A stretch of 64,000 nucleotides of DNA from Geomicrobium sp. JCM 19039 (GCF_000698145.1 NZ_BAXB01000004.1:124001-188000); one strand, 5' to 3'. Positions 18,733 to 28,713 are shown, counted from the first letter of the stretch. The notes: generated from the letters alone by a model not told the origin. Numbers and translations: made by a program.

Positions 18733-19840
18733 ATGGACAGTGTAGAAATTCGGAATGAAATCTCAGCGATGCAAAAGCGCCTCGCGGACTTTAGGGGGTC
18801 TCTTTGACTTAGAGACCAAAGAGGCACGGATTGCTGAGCTGGAATTAAAAATGACGGAACCTGGATTTTGGGATGATCAAAACGAGTCAAAAAAAGTCAT
18901 CGATGAATCCAACGGATTAAAAGAAATTACGGTAACGTTTAGCGAGCTTGCCGAAGAGCTCGAGAATCAAGAAGTGAGCTATGAATTGTTGCAAGAAGAA
19001 GAGGACGACGACCTGCAGCAAGACTTGGAGAAAAGCTTAAAACTACTCGGTGAACGCATTAACCAATTCGAGCTGCAAATGTTGCTCAGTGAACCCCATG
19101 ACCGAAAAAATGCGATATTGGAGTTGCACCCTGGCGCAGGCGGGACAGAGTCGCAAGACTGGGCAGAGATGCTGTTGCGGATGTACACACGTTGGGCGGA
19201 AAAACGGAAGTTTTCTGTAGAGACGATGGACTACTTGCCTGGTGATGAAGCAGGTGTCAAGAGTGTTACGTTGCTTATTAAAGGACTCAACGCTTATGGA
19301 TACCTGAAAGCGGAAAAAGGTGTTCATCGACTCGTTAGAATTTCGCCATTTGATTCATCCGGGAGAAGACATACGTCATTTGTTTCGTGCGATGTGATGC
19401 CAGAGATGGATGATGATGTCGCCGTTGACATTAATACGGAAGACTTGAAGATTGATACGTACCGTGCGAGTGGTGCGGGTGGGCAACACGTCAATACGAC
19501 GGACTCGGCGGTTCGCATTACTCACTTGCCAACAAACACGGTTGTGCAATGTCAAAACGAACGGTCCCAGATTAAAAACCGTGAGCAAGCGATGAAGATG
19601 CTAAAAGCTCGCCTTTATCAGTTGGAAATTGAAAAACAACAAAAAGAAATCGATGAGCTTCGTGGCGACCAGGGAGACATCGGTTGGGGAAACCAAATTC
19701 GTTCTTACGTATTCCATCCATATAACATGGTGAAAGACCACCGGACGAATTTTGAGGTTGGGAATACAGGTGGAGTGATGGATGGTGGCATTGATCCATT
19801 CATTGATGAATATTTACGATCCACTTTAGAGAATAAATAA
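18733..19840 (+). CDS. prfB: Peptide chain release factor 2 with programmed +1 frameshift
   Basis: RF2 recognises UGA and UAA stops. The reading starts at ATG 18733 ([20 protein letters not shown]) and reaches CTT-TGA at 18802-18807 (codon 25), where a +1 shift gives [15 protein letters not shown] and the rest of the protein. The shift site has the AGG-GGG Shine-Dalgarno-like stretch just upstream, the classic autoregulation by which low RF2 favours its own synthesis. The GGQ motif is seen in [19 protein letters not shown]. Total about 368 residues. Unlike the other breaks in this window, this one is real biology. Confidence 0.97.
18794..18808 (+). promoter_or_regulatory. prfB programmed frameshift signal
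   Basis: AGGGGG followed by TCT CTT TGA C. The G-rich stretch pairs with the anti-Shine-Dalgarno, CTT is the slippery codon and TGA is the RF2-specific stop. Confidence 0.95.
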
Positions 19841-19850
19841 GCAAAAGGAA

Positions 19851-19886
19851 TGAAAGCTGCCTCGCATTTGGCAGCTTCATTTTTTG
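19851..19886 (+). terminator. Terminator after prfB
   Basis: GAAAGCTGCC / GGCAGCTTC stem with 8-nt loop followed by ATTTTTT. Confidence 0.88.
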
Positions 19887-19915
19887 CGTGCAACAGATGA
19901 GGAGACGGTTTTTTC

Positions 19916-20792
19916 ATGCTTTCTATTCAAAGAAGACGGGGCAGACAACCGGTGGAAGGGAAACTAAGAATCATTTCCAATTTGTTTTTCGTGCTCGGCG
20001 GTTCTGCTTTAGTTGCGATATCATACAACTTATTTTTATTACCGAACCAGATTGCGTCTGGTGGGGTAAGTGGTCTTGCGACGATTGTTTATGAAACGAT
20101 TGGCATTGCTCCCCACCTGATTTATGGGCGCTGAACATACCCTTATTTATTTTGGGAATGCTACTTTTAGGTGGTTGGAATTACGGCGCAAAAACGATCG
20201 TAGGGACGTTATTTTTGCCATTTGTCGTATTTTTAACACAAGATTGGGCGCCGCTTACGAATGACCCGCTGTTAGCTTCGTTGTTTGGTGGGATTGGTGT
20301 TGGCGCCGGACTTGGTCTTGTGTTCCGTTCCGGAGCGTCAACAGGCGGAACGGACCTTGCTGCGCAAATTATTAATAAGTACACGGGTCTCTCCCTCGGT
20401 GCTTGTGTATTTTTTATGGATGGATTAATCGTGACCATCTCTGCATTTGCTTTTAGTATTGAACTGGCGTTATTCGCCTCATCGGATTATTTGTCACCGG
20501 GAAAACGATTGATATTGTTCAGACCGGTTTAGGGTACGACAAAATGGCCTTTATCATTACAGCGAATGAAGAGCGGGTAAAAGAAGCGATTTTGACAGAT
20601 GTAGATCGAGGCGTTACGAAATTACAAGCATCTGGCGGCTTTACAGACGATGAGCGTCCCGTTTTAATGGTTGTCGTTAACCGAAATGAAGTTTCGAAAT
20701 TAAAATACACGGTCCAAAAGATTGACCATCATGCCTTTGTTGTCGTCACCAATGCAACAGAAGTTTTAGGTCAAGGTTTTAAAATGGACTAA
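19916..20792 (+). CDS. yvjA: YitT/YvjA family membrane protein (two frame breaks)
   Basis: YitT-family proteins have five or six N-terminal membrane segments (here FFVLGGSALVAISYNLFLLP; FGGIGVGAGLGLVF; TGGTDLAAQIINKYTG) and a C-terminal soluble DUF2179 domain (VDRGVTKLQASGGFTDDERP). Their transported substrate is not known. Breaks: 20121-20123 (gattta; one T restores LILWALNIPLF) and 20477-20478 (gcctca; one C restores ALIGLFVTGKTIDIVQTGLG). Repaired length is 292 residues. Position before cccB and ftsE matches B. subtilis yvjA. Confidence 0.88.
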
Positions 20793-20881
20793 ATTAGGAA
20801 CACTAATGCTCACGAGCATGACCTCATGCTCAGACTCTACTACGAGAATGAACATCGCTGATGAGGAAGGAGGGTATGAGG

Positions 20882-21204
20882 TTGAAAAAGTTCCTAATGA
20901 CGTGTAGTGTTGCAATGCTTATTCTAGGCGGCTGTGGTGGTGGTGACGATGCCCCGGCTGATGACAATGGGAATGGCGAGCAAGCGATAGTGTAAGCGCT
21001 GAAGAGGGTATGGCGCTATACGAAGAAAACTGTATGTCTTGCCACGGTGGCGATCTTGAAGGTGCATCTGCGCCTGCATTGGAAGGGTATAGTGAAGAAG
21101 AAGTATATGATGCGATTGAACAAGGACCTGGTTCAATGCCAGCAGGACTTGTCTCTGGTGAAGATGCAGAAGCCGTCGCTAAGTATGTTGCACAAGAAGG
21201 GTAA
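20882..21204 (+). CDS. cccB: Cytochrome c-551-type lipoprotein CccB (one frame break)
   Basis: Small membrane-anchored c-type cytochrome on the outer face, carrying electrons to a terminal oxidase. The lipobox is LGGC (residues 16-19 or so) followed by an acidic linker; the haem-binding motif is CMSCH and the distal Met region is GPGSMPAGLVSG. TTG 20882 is chosen because aggagg at 20868-20873 is eight bases away; ATG 20876 is too close. The frame breaks near 20984-20987 (gcgatag; an added G gives DSVSAEEGMALYEENC). Repaired length is 107 residues. B. subtilis has cccB at this place. Confidence 0.9.
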
Positions 21205-21210
21205 TAGAAG

Positions 21211-21241
21211 AAGCTTCGAGCGTCTGCTCGAAGCTTTTTTA
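21211..21241 (+). terminator. Terminator after cccB
   Basis: AAGCTTCGAGC / GCTCGAAGCTT, 4-nt loop, then a T run. Confidence 0.9.
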
Positions 21242-21259
21242 AATGTAAAAAGGTAAACA

Positions 21260-21610
21260 ATGTTGAAACCATTTCAGCATATACTTGCCGTCTCACTCTT
21301 ACTGATGAGTGCTGGCTGTGGAGATGACCGCGAACCAGTCAGTGATGATGGCGGATGACCGACCAAGAAGCGGAAGTTGGTGACTCTTACGACGGTGCAG
21401 AAGCTTTTCATTTATATGAGCAGAATTAGCATGAGTTGCCACGATAACATTGAGGGTGGAGGGGGCGATTCCGCCGGTCCTGCCTTGCAAGGGTATGGTG
21501 CAGAACAAGTGCTAGATGCCATTTTTGAAGGGCCAGGAAGTATGTCGGCCAATTTACTTGATGGGCAAGAAGCCGAATCGATCGCGAATTATATAGCTGA
21601 GCACGGGTAA
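21260..21610 (+). pseudogene. Second CccB-like cytochrome c, broken
   Basis: A tandem relative of cccB: lipoprotein signal ending LMSAGCGDD, then SYDGAEAFHLYEQN, a haem region, and DNIEGGGGDSAGPALQGYG plus GPGSMSANLLDGQEAESIAN, closely parallel to the first copy. The parts lie in three frames: one base appears lost near 21353 and one gained near 21427. At the second break the haem motif reads SMSCH in the downstream frame, so the first haem Cys may be Ser, and the residue after CH that is Gly in copy one is missing. It is either a decayed duplicate or a gene hit by two sequence errors. Confidence 0.6.
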
Positions 21611-21624
21611 TGAAGTGTTTTGAA

Positions 21625-21835
21625 GCCGCAGGTCGTAAGTCCGAGGAGGCTCAGTCGGTCCTTCGCGGTCATGTAGACACAGCGAAAACAAGTGGCAGCG
21701 CAGGGTGAGGTGATGTCGCACTTGTGCTCTGGAGTGTCAAGAAAACACGGTGGTCGTCTTTTGGCCGCCGATGTTGCCCTTATACTCCGGAGTACAAGCA
21801 TCCGCCTGCAGTGGAAAGCAACAACAAACTGCGCA
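21625..21835. repeat. Bacillaceae-type intergenic repeat (candidate)
   Basis: Segments such as CGAGGAGGCTCAG, GTGCTCTGGAGTGTCAAG, CTCCGGAGTACAAG and GCATCCGCCTGCAGTGGAAA resemble dispersed intergenic repeats I recall from Bacillaceae genomes. Only one copy is in the window, so repetition itself cannot be shown here. Confidence 0.35.
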
Positions 21836-21896
21836 ATTAGGAAAATGTTACGTTCATTCTATTTAGAACGGAAAATACTGAGAAATATACGTTTGT

Positions 21897-21925
21897 GCCT
21901 TCTGTTATATACAGAAGGCTTTTTT
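21897..21925 (+). terminator. Rho-independent terminator
   Basis: GCCTTCTGT / ACAGAAGGC perfect 9-bp stem, 5-nt loop, six T. It lies about 290 bases after the second cytochrome and may end that transcript or a short RNA from the repeat block. Confidence 0.85.
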
Positions 21926-22139
21926 GATACAAAATTGTAACAGTCGAATTGTTACATGTCGAATGGGCACAGCAGAACGCTTCTGTTGTTTGTCGGATTG
22001 TTTGTTATTGAGATGAAATCAAACTGTAACACAAAAAGTTGGGGGGAATTGATATAATAATTTTCGTAGATTATGACAAGAGGTTTCAAACGTCTACATA
22101 TTTCGTCAAGAGTTTTTAATTTTGGGTGTGATCAGTAAG

Positions 22140-22826
22140 ATGATAACAATGAAACGAGTGCGCAAGCAGTATCCTAATGGGGTTCAGGCGCTAAATGGGA
22201 TGGATATACACATTGATAAAGGTGAATTTGTTTATGTCGTTGGACCGAGTGGTGCCGGCAAAACAACCTTTATTAAGCTGATGATTCGGGAATTAAAACC
22301 GACTGAAGGAACCATCCATATTAATGGGAAGAATCTTGGAGATTTGTCAAACAAGCAAATTCCTTTCTTACGAAGAAAGATTGGCGTTGTATTTCAAGAC
22401 TTCAAGCTTTTTAATAAGCTATCGGTATATGAGAACATTGCTTTTGCTCTTGAAGTGATCGAAGAATCACCAGAGAAGATTAAGTCACAAGTGATGGATG
22501 TATTAGAGATTGTTGGTTTGAAGTCGAAGGCCCGGTTTAATCCAACGGAATTATCAGGTGGAGAGAAGCAACGTATTGCGATTGCACGAGCAATGGTTAA
22601 CCAACCTGCAATTCTTATTGCGGATGAGCCGACAGGAAACCTCGATCCCGAGACTGCGTGGAGCATTATGGGCACGCTTGAAGAGATTAATAACCGAGGG
22701 ACAACCATTGTTATGGCCACACACAACAGTCACATCGTTAACACGTTGAAAAAACGAGTCATCGCCATTGAAAGCGGCAAAGTCGTTCGGGATGAAGCGG
22801 GAGGAGCATACGGCTATGAAGCGTAG
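22140..22826 (+). CDS. ftsE: Cell-division ABC ATPase FtsE
   Basis: FtsE is the ATPase of FtsEX, which activates peptidoglycan hydrolases by conformational coupling. Walker A is GPSGAGKTT, the signature is LSGGEKQRIAIARAM, Walker B is ILIADEPTGNLDP and the H-loop is MATHN. The 228-residue length is normal. ATG 22140 is preferred over an upstream TTG at 22122, though the ribosome-binding site is weak either way. It overlaps ftsX by 11 bases. Confidence 0.96.
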   Translation: MITMKRVRKQYPNGVQALNGMDIHIDKGEFVYVVGPSGAGKTTFIKLMIRELKPTEGTIHINGKNLGDLSNKQIPFLRRKIGVVFQDFKLFNKLSVYENIAFALEVIEESPEKIKSQVMDVLEIVGLKSKARFNPTELSGGEKQRIAIARAMVNQPAILIADEPTGNLDPETAWSIMGTLEEINNRGTTIVMATHNSHIVNTLKKRVIAIESGKVVRDEAGGAYGYEA

Positions 22827-23703
22827 AACACTCGCACGCCACGGACGGGAAGGTATAAAGAACATTCGACGCAACGGCTGGATGAGCTTCGCTTCGATTA
22901 GTGCAGTTGCAATCATGCTGTTTGTTGTCGGTGTGTTCGGTTTCCTCATTATTAATACGAACAGTCTTGTCGATACGATCGAAAATGATGTGGAGATTCG
23001 TGCATTCTTTGAACAAGATGTTGAATCTAGTCAGCAAGAAAACTTGATGGAGGATATTGAGCAAAATGCCTCGGTTGAATCCGTCATCTACCGAGACCGA
23101 GATGAGGGCTTGGATTATTTTCTTGATAGCTTAGGCTCTGAAGGAGCTGTGTTTGAAAACTTGCGGGATGAGAACCCGTTAAACGATGCATTGATTATAC
23201 AGGCAACCGATCCACAAATGACAGAACCGTTAGCAGAAGAGATTCGCTCACAGCCTGAAGTTGAAACGGTTGAATACGGAGAAACGATTCTCTCTGAATT
23301 GTTCACCGTTACGAACTACATTCGGGTCATCGGCGGGGCGCTCGTCATTGGATTAATCTTTACATCTATATTCCTCATTTCAAACACAATTAAACTTACA
23401 ATTATCTCACGTAAAGATGAGATTCAAATTATGAAACTTGTCGGAGCTACGAACAGTTTCGTTCGCTATCCGTTCTTCATAGAAGGTATGCTCATTGGAA
23501 TCTTTGGAGCAATCATACCGATTGCGGGTCTCACCGCAGGATATTACTACTTGCATAGTTTTATGTATGATCAAATTCCTTTCTTCACACTTGTCGATCC
23601 GAATCCGATGATCTGGCAAGTGTCAGCCATACTGCTTTTCATTAGTGTTATTGTTGGGGCCTTTGGTAGTCAGATGTCTGTGCGGAAGTTTTTACGAGTA
23701 TAG
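22816..23703 (+). CDS. ftsX: Cell-division ABC permease FtsX
   Basis: FtsX is the membrane partner of FtsE. It has a cytoplasmic N-terminus, a first membrane segment (ISAVAIMLFVVGVFGFLIIN), a large extracellular loop (VEIRAFFEQDVE onward) and three further membrane segments. ATG 22816 is chosen because gggaggag precedes it and MKRRTLARHGREGIKNIRRN matches the family start. About 295 residues. A coiled-coil hydrolase follows 30 bases later. Confidence 0.95.
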   Translation: MKRRTLARHGREGIKNIRRNGWMSFASISAVAIMLFVVGVFGFLIINTNSLVDTIENDVEIRAFFEQDVESSQQENLMEDIEQNASVESVIYRDRDEGLDYFLDSLGSEGAVFENLRDENPLNDALIIQATDPQMTEPLAEEIRSQPEVETVEYGETILSELFTVTNYIRVIGGALVIGLIFTSIFLISNTIKLTIISRKDEIQIMKLVGATNSFVRYPFFIEGMLIGIFGAIIPIAGLTAGYYYLHSFMYDQIPFFTLVDPNPMIWQVSAILLFISVIVGAFGSQMSVRKFLRV

Positions 23704-23733
23704 AAAAACAGAACTTTGGGAGGAACGCTAAGC

Positions 23734-25091
23734 ATGCAGGGGAAAAAGCTATTCATGTTCGGAGCATCGCTCTTAGTAGCTGTAGCGGGCTGGACGGGTT
23801 ACACCAGCTCAGCTTCAGCATCAGAGCTTGAGCAAGAGTTAAGTGAACTTCAGAGTGATCGTCAAGAGGTAGAGAACCGTACAGAAGATAAGATGAGCGA
23901 GCTTGATGGCGTCGAAAACGACTTGAACGCCATTAGCGAAGAAATTCGTGAACTCGACGAAGAAATTAGCGAAACATCTTCTGAAATGAACCATTTAGAA
24001 ACGGAAATCACGGAAATTGAAGAGGAAATTGAAGCGTTAGAAGCAGAAATTGAAGAAATTGAAGCAAGAATTGCGGAGCGTGATGAACTCATTAAAGACC
24101 GGGCAGCTCGATGTATAAAAACGGTGGCGGTACGGTTGAATATTTAGAAGTTCTGCTTGGCGCGCAAAGCTTCGGTGACTTTATTGAGCGTGTACATACT
24201 CTTTCCACAATCGCTGAGCAAGATCGCGACATTTTAGAAGAGCATCAAGCTGACCATGAATTGTTGGAAGAGAAGAAAGCACAAGTTGAAGATAATCTAT
24301 CAACCTTGGAAAATCACTTAGAACAATTAGAAGAGTTACGTGCAGAGCTTGAAGATATGATGGCGGTGAAAAACGACGTCATGTCAGGGCTTGAAGATGA
24401 TGAAATGCAACTTTTAGATGAGATAGATGCACTTGCCAATGAGCAGCAGCTACTTGAAGATCAAGAAGATGCGAAAAGAGATCAAATCGCAAAAGCGGAA
24501 GCAGCGGCCGAAGCTGAGCGTCAAGCACAAGAAGACGCACGCGTAGCAGCGGCGGCAGAAGCAGAAACTGCAGCAGAGACAGCGGCGGCGACAACGTCAT
24601 CTCCATCCACTTCAAACAGCTCAGGAGGTGGCGGCAGCTCTAGCGACTCAGGCTCCAGTGTAGGCGGAGGATCGTCCTCTGTGAGTGACACAGGTGGTAC
24701 GCTAGCACGTCCAGCAACAGGGAACATTAACTCTCATTACGGTATGAGAAATGGTAGAATGCACCACGGTGTCGATATTCCACAAGCAGGTCGTTCAAAC
24801 GTTCCAATCGTTGCTTCTGAATCAGGTACTGTGCAAGCCGCAAGATATATGGATGGGTATGGAAATACGGTCATTATCCGTCACAACATCGGCGGAAGAA
24901 CAGTCGAGACGTTGTATGCACACCTTGAATCCATCCACGTATCGGTCGGTCAATCCGTAAGCCGGACGCAACAGATCGGCATTATGGGCAACACCGGACG
25001 CTCTACAGGGCCTCACCTTCACTTTGAAGTGCATGAAGGCACATGGAACGGAGCAAAGAGTAATTCAGTGAACCCAGTCAATTACCTCTAA
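23734..25091 (+). CDS. FtsEX-linked coiled-coil peptidoglycan hydrolase, M23 family (one frame break)
   Basis: A signal peptide ends near SSASASE, followed by about 280 residues of coiled coil that includes the CwlO/PcsB-type signature MYKNGGGTVEYLEVLLGAQS and FGDFIERV, a Ser/Gly-rich linker, and a C-terminal LytM/M23 metallopeptidase with HHGVD (zinc ligands) and HLHFEVH. The break at 24107 (cagctcg; one C gives RAASMYKNGG) is repaired to 452 residues. Start ATG 23734 follows gggagg. B. subtilis CwlO has the same coiled coil with an NlpC/P60 enzyme; here the enzyme is M23, adjacent to ftsEX. Secreted cell-wall DD-endopeptidase, likely activated by FtsX, is inferred. Confidence 0.9.
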
Positions 25092-25103
25092 ATATAATAG
25101 ACG

Positions 25104-25140
25104 AAAAGCCACAAGGGGCCTGGCCGCTTGTGGCTTTTTT
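25104..25140 (+). terminator. Terminator of ftsE-ftsX-M23 operon
   Basis: AAAGCCACAAG / CTTGTGGCTTT stem with T tail. Confidence 0.9.
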
Positions 25141-25859
25141 GCGGGTTTGTCTACAGCTCATTCATACGGGAATTGCAAAATGTATAACAATGTTTCACTT
25201 TAGGTAAATTTAAAATCCCCCGAAGATCACGCTTATGATGGGAGTTCATTGAATGGGGGAACCATTTTCTGCAGGAATTCCCACATAGGAAGGTTATATC
25301 CCCACATAGACGTTTCTATGATTGGATTGTTAACGATTGCAACGCTCCAAGTTGTTGAAATCCCCACACGGGTCGGATGCGAGGGTTCTCGCTAAAGGAT
25401 AACGAGGTAAGGGAGACGGTATTTATCATCACACGCTGTTATCTGCCGGCTAGGGTTTATAGAAAGGCTCCGATCGTCAGAGAAAAGACATTATAGCTCA
25501 CCTAAATGGCCACACAAACTTCGGCAACTTGCATATGATTTCACCTTTTTCTCAATGGCAAAAACGATCTGTTTGCCGGGAAATCGCAACTGAGTTTTCT
25601 GCGCCGAGTGTAACAATGGAATCGCTCTGAACTCCGACGCTATTCTCAATCGGAACTTCTTTGTTTCAACTTATCTAAAAGGCTGTTATAGGGGTGGATT
25701 TTCATTCTATCGTCAAAAAACTTCCGCCTATATTCCTTTGTCTTGATACAGAAAATGTGTTTAAATGGTGGGAAGAGAGGTTCACATCATAAGCAATACA
25801 AGCGTTTCATATGCTCTTAAAAGGCAAGTCATGTCGTTTTGATAAATAGAGGTGGAGCA
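25141..25859. other. Long gene-free leader region upstream of ctpB
   Basis: About 720 bases without an open frame on either strand. The first 300 bases hold a riboswitch-like block (see separate entry) and three CCCACA motifs at about 25279, 25301 and 25364. The rest shows no feature I can name. Confidence 0.6.
25205..25445 (+). ncRNA. Possible ydaO-type (c-di-AMP) riboswitch, diverged
   Basis: The block has CGCTTATGATGG, then GGGGGAACCATTTTCTGCAG, GAATTCCCACATAGGAAGG and later GGTCGGATGCGAGGG. These resemble the conserved CGCTTA, GGGGGAACC, GCAGGGGTGAATCC and following segments of ydaO-type leaders, which often precede cell-wall enzyme genes. The highly conserved CAGCTAACCTCG end is not present in clean form, and no terminator switch was found, so the call is tentative. 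Confidence 0.3.
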
Positions 25860-27312
25860 ATGATGAGTGGAAGTGGCAAATGGATTGCGGCTCTCGTAGC
25901 TGCTGTTCTTGTCGCAGGTGCCGGAGGAATGTATGCAGGTGCAAGTTTGGACCAAGGTGGTTATGATGCACCGCTGAGTCAAGGTGACTCAAATTCTGAT
26001 GGTGAAGGTAGCGGCTGGGATAAGGTGCACAGAGCTTTTGACGTTATTTCAGAAGGATACGTAGAAGAAGTAAATGAAGATGAGCTCTATGAAGGGGCCA
26101 TTCGCGGCATGCTAGAAGAGTTGGAAGATCCCTACTCGGTCTACATGGATCGTGACACAGCTGAGCAATTTACACAATCACTCGGCAATGAGTTTGAAGG
26201 TATTGGCGCCGAAGTAAATATGGTAAATGGCAACGTGACGATTGTTTCTCCTATTCAAGGATCACCTGCAGAAGAGGCAGGTCTAATGCCTGATGATCAA
26301 ATTCTTGAAGTTGATGGTAATCCGACGGAAGGTCAAACGTTAAATGAAGCGCTCATGCAAATTCGTGGTGAAAAAGGCACGAATGTTGTGCTTACAATCG
26401 GCAGAGCATCGGCTTCTGAACCATTTGAAGTAGAGATTGAGCGAGATTCAATCCCGGTCGAAACGGTGCATGCGCACCATTATGAAAGAGATGGTCAAGA
26501 TATTGGTGTTCTGGAAATCACATCGTTTTCTATTGATACAGCCGATGAGTTTAGAGAAGGCCTCGATGAGCTTGAGAATGAAGGCATTGATGGTTAATTG
26601 TAGATGTGCGAGCAAACCCTGGTGGTTATTTGAATAGTGTTCAAGAAATTGGTAGCTTGCTGTTACCTAAAGGTGAAACGATTGTTCAAGTAGAGGAGCC
26701 AGACGGTACGGTTACTGAGACGCTTCTACTTTAGAAGAGAATAAGTCTTATCCGATTGTTGGACTCATTAACGGGGGCAGCGCTTCTGCTTCGGAAATTC
26801 TCGCCGCTGCATTGAATGAGGCTGGAGGTTACGAGCTCGTTGGTGAGACGACGTTTGGAAAAGGCACGGTGCAACAGTCATATGATTTTGGTGATGGAAG
26901 TGAAATGAATTTGTCGATGTTCCGCTGGCTTACTTCGGCTGGAAATGACATTCATGAGGAAGGTGTAGAGCCAACCATTGAACAGACACAACCTGACTAT
27001 TTCTATGCGACGGCATTGGCGATTGATGAACCATTAGAGCCAAACGATAACAGCGATCAAGTACGCAGTGCTCAGGAGATCTTACTCGGTCTTGGTTATG
27101 AGCCAGGAAGAACAGACGGGTATTTCGACGAACAAACAGAGAACGCAGTTATTGCATTTCAAGAGATGGCGGACGACCTCGATGTGAACGGTACGATCAA
27201 CGAAGAGACCGCTCAAGCGCTTCATACAAGCATTGTTGAACAAATTCGTGAGCCAAGTAATGATCGGCAATTGAATCGAGCCATTGAAGTGATCTTGGAA
27301 CAAGCATCGTAA
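25860..27312 (+). CDS. ctpB: C-terminal processing peptidase CtpB, S41 family (two frame breaks)
   Basis: CtpB is a secreted PDZ-gated serine protease; in B. subtilis it cuts SpoIVFA during sporulation. An N-terminal signal-anchor (WIAALVAAVLVAGAGGMYAG) is followed by a PDZ domain (GSPAEEAGLMPDDQILEVDG), the S41 core with Ser nucleophile in NGGSASASEI and Lys in GETTFGKGTVQ, and a C-terminal peptidoglycan-binding repeat. Breaks: 26594-26595 (ggttaatt; one T restores GLIVDVRANPGGYL) and 26722 (gacgctt; one G restores TASTLEENK). Repaired length is 484 residues. ATG 25863 is an equal alternative start. Confidence 0.92.
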
Positions 27313-27320
27313 TGAAGCAG

Positions 27321-27366
27321 GCCATGCATTCGTCTCTTTGGATACGCGAATGCATGGTTCTTTTTA
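27321..27366 (+). terminator. Terminator after ctpB
   Basis: CCATGCATTCG / CGAATGCATGG stem with TTCTTTTT tail. Confidence 0.85.
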
Positions 27367-27429
27367 TGGAAGCTATTTTCTGACGACTCAGTTATAATAA
27401 GGGAAATACCTAGAAATGAGGGATGCGCG

Positions 27430-28613
27430 ATGCCAACGTGGCTGAACGAGTTGCTGACAGGAATTGGTTTGTTTTTTGTGCACCCACTTACATATATCGC
27501 ACTTCTTTTTATGGCTTGGTTAGGGTATCGCCGCGTCAAAAGGGAACGAAAAATGTTTCATACTGGGATCGGGGCTTGGACGAATGAATTGTTTTACCCG
27601 CTCATCCCAGGTGTGTTAGCAGGCATTGTGCTTTCATCTGTCGTTCTGCTGCTCGGTTTGGTGTTCACACTTCGTACATTCTGCTGGCTGCCATAGTGTA
27701 TGCATTGCTTCTCATCGTGTTCGGTGCGCGTTTTTTATCATCTGCATATGCACTGTTAATTGCGTACTTATTGGATGTTGGCTTCGCCTTTTTCAATGTG
27801 GAACTGCCATTTGTGCAAGTCGGACAAGCGGAGGCGTTTCCCGTGCTCGTTCTCGTCGGGCTGCTCCTCATTGTGGAAGCCATCCTTTTAAGTAGGTTGA
27901 AGAAACCCACACACTTTTCACCGCTTCGGACAAAGAGCAAGCGAGGAAAGTGGATTGGTGGACAAATGGTGGAACGAGCTTGGCTCATTCCCATCTTCAT
28001 ATTCATTCCAGGAAGTGGATTTTCTGACATCGGCTGGTGGCCGGTATTTTCGTTCGGAAATGAAGTTTCGCTCGTGCTTTTGCCTGTTCTCATTGGACTT
28101 CGAGCGCGCTCACAAACTGAATTACTGTACAAGCAAATACAACGTACGGCGATCCGGACGATTTGGTTGGCTGTACTGACAAGTGCCGGTGCAACAATCG
28201 TTTACTTTGACGTTTTCTCACCACTCGGTACGGCCTCAGTGTTGTTCGTCTTCGTAGTGTTCGTCCATATATTGCGGGTATCAAGGGAAGGTCGTCAAAT
28301 TCCATACTTCACGCCACGGTCTGATGGCGTGATGATTCTTGCAGTTATAACGGATTCGCCTGCAGACAAGATGGGCTTAAAACCAGGGGAAATCATTACA
28401 AAAGTGCACCGAGAACCGGTCAATAGCGAATGGAGTTTCTACCAAAAGCTGCAAATTAACCCTGCCTATGGACGGGTAGAAGTTGTTGATGCTCAAGGTG
28501 AAAAACGGATCGAACAAGCCGCCCTTTACGATAATCAGCATCATGAATTAGGCATTATCTTTTTGAAGCCCGAAAGCCGCGAAGAGTGGCATAGTTACGA
28601 CTCACACGGATAA
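27430..28613 (+). CDS. minJ: Division-site protein MinJ-like, membrane PDZ protein (one frame break)
   Basis: MinJ links DivIVA to MinCD at poles and septa. The product has about seven or eight membrane segments and a C-terminal PDZ domain (VITDSPADKMGLKPGEIITK). The frame breaks at about 27673-27674 (cttcgtac); one added base joins VFTL-YILLAAIVYALLLIV. Repaired length is 394 residues, matching MinJ, and the position after ctpB and before uvrB fits B. subtilis yvjD. Confidence 0.88.
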
Positions 28614-28632
28614 TTAAAACAAAGTTGTTATA

Positions 28633-28692
28633 AGACATTCCCGATTGAGGCATTCTATGAATAATCATGCCAAAAACGGGAATGTCTTTTTA
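28633..28692 (+). terminator. Terminator after minJ
   Basis: AGACATTCCCG / CGGGAATGTCT stem with a long loop and a T tail. Confidence 0.75.
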
Positions 28693-28713
28693 TGGACATT
28701 GGAAAAGAAAAAG

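Larger units (their letters stand above)
21611..22139. other. Gene-free stretch with repeat-like sequence, terminator and promoter -10
   Basis: No convincing gene. It contains a structured repeat-like block (21625-21835), a clear terminator (21897-21925) and, at 22053-22058, a perfect TATAAT that may belong to the ftsE promoter; no good -35 is seen at standard spacing. Confidence 0.55.

Noticed and set aside
21692-21940. 82-residue open frame in the repeat block
   Set aside because: Overlaps repeat-like sequence and a terminator; no ribosome-binding site or recognisable protein.
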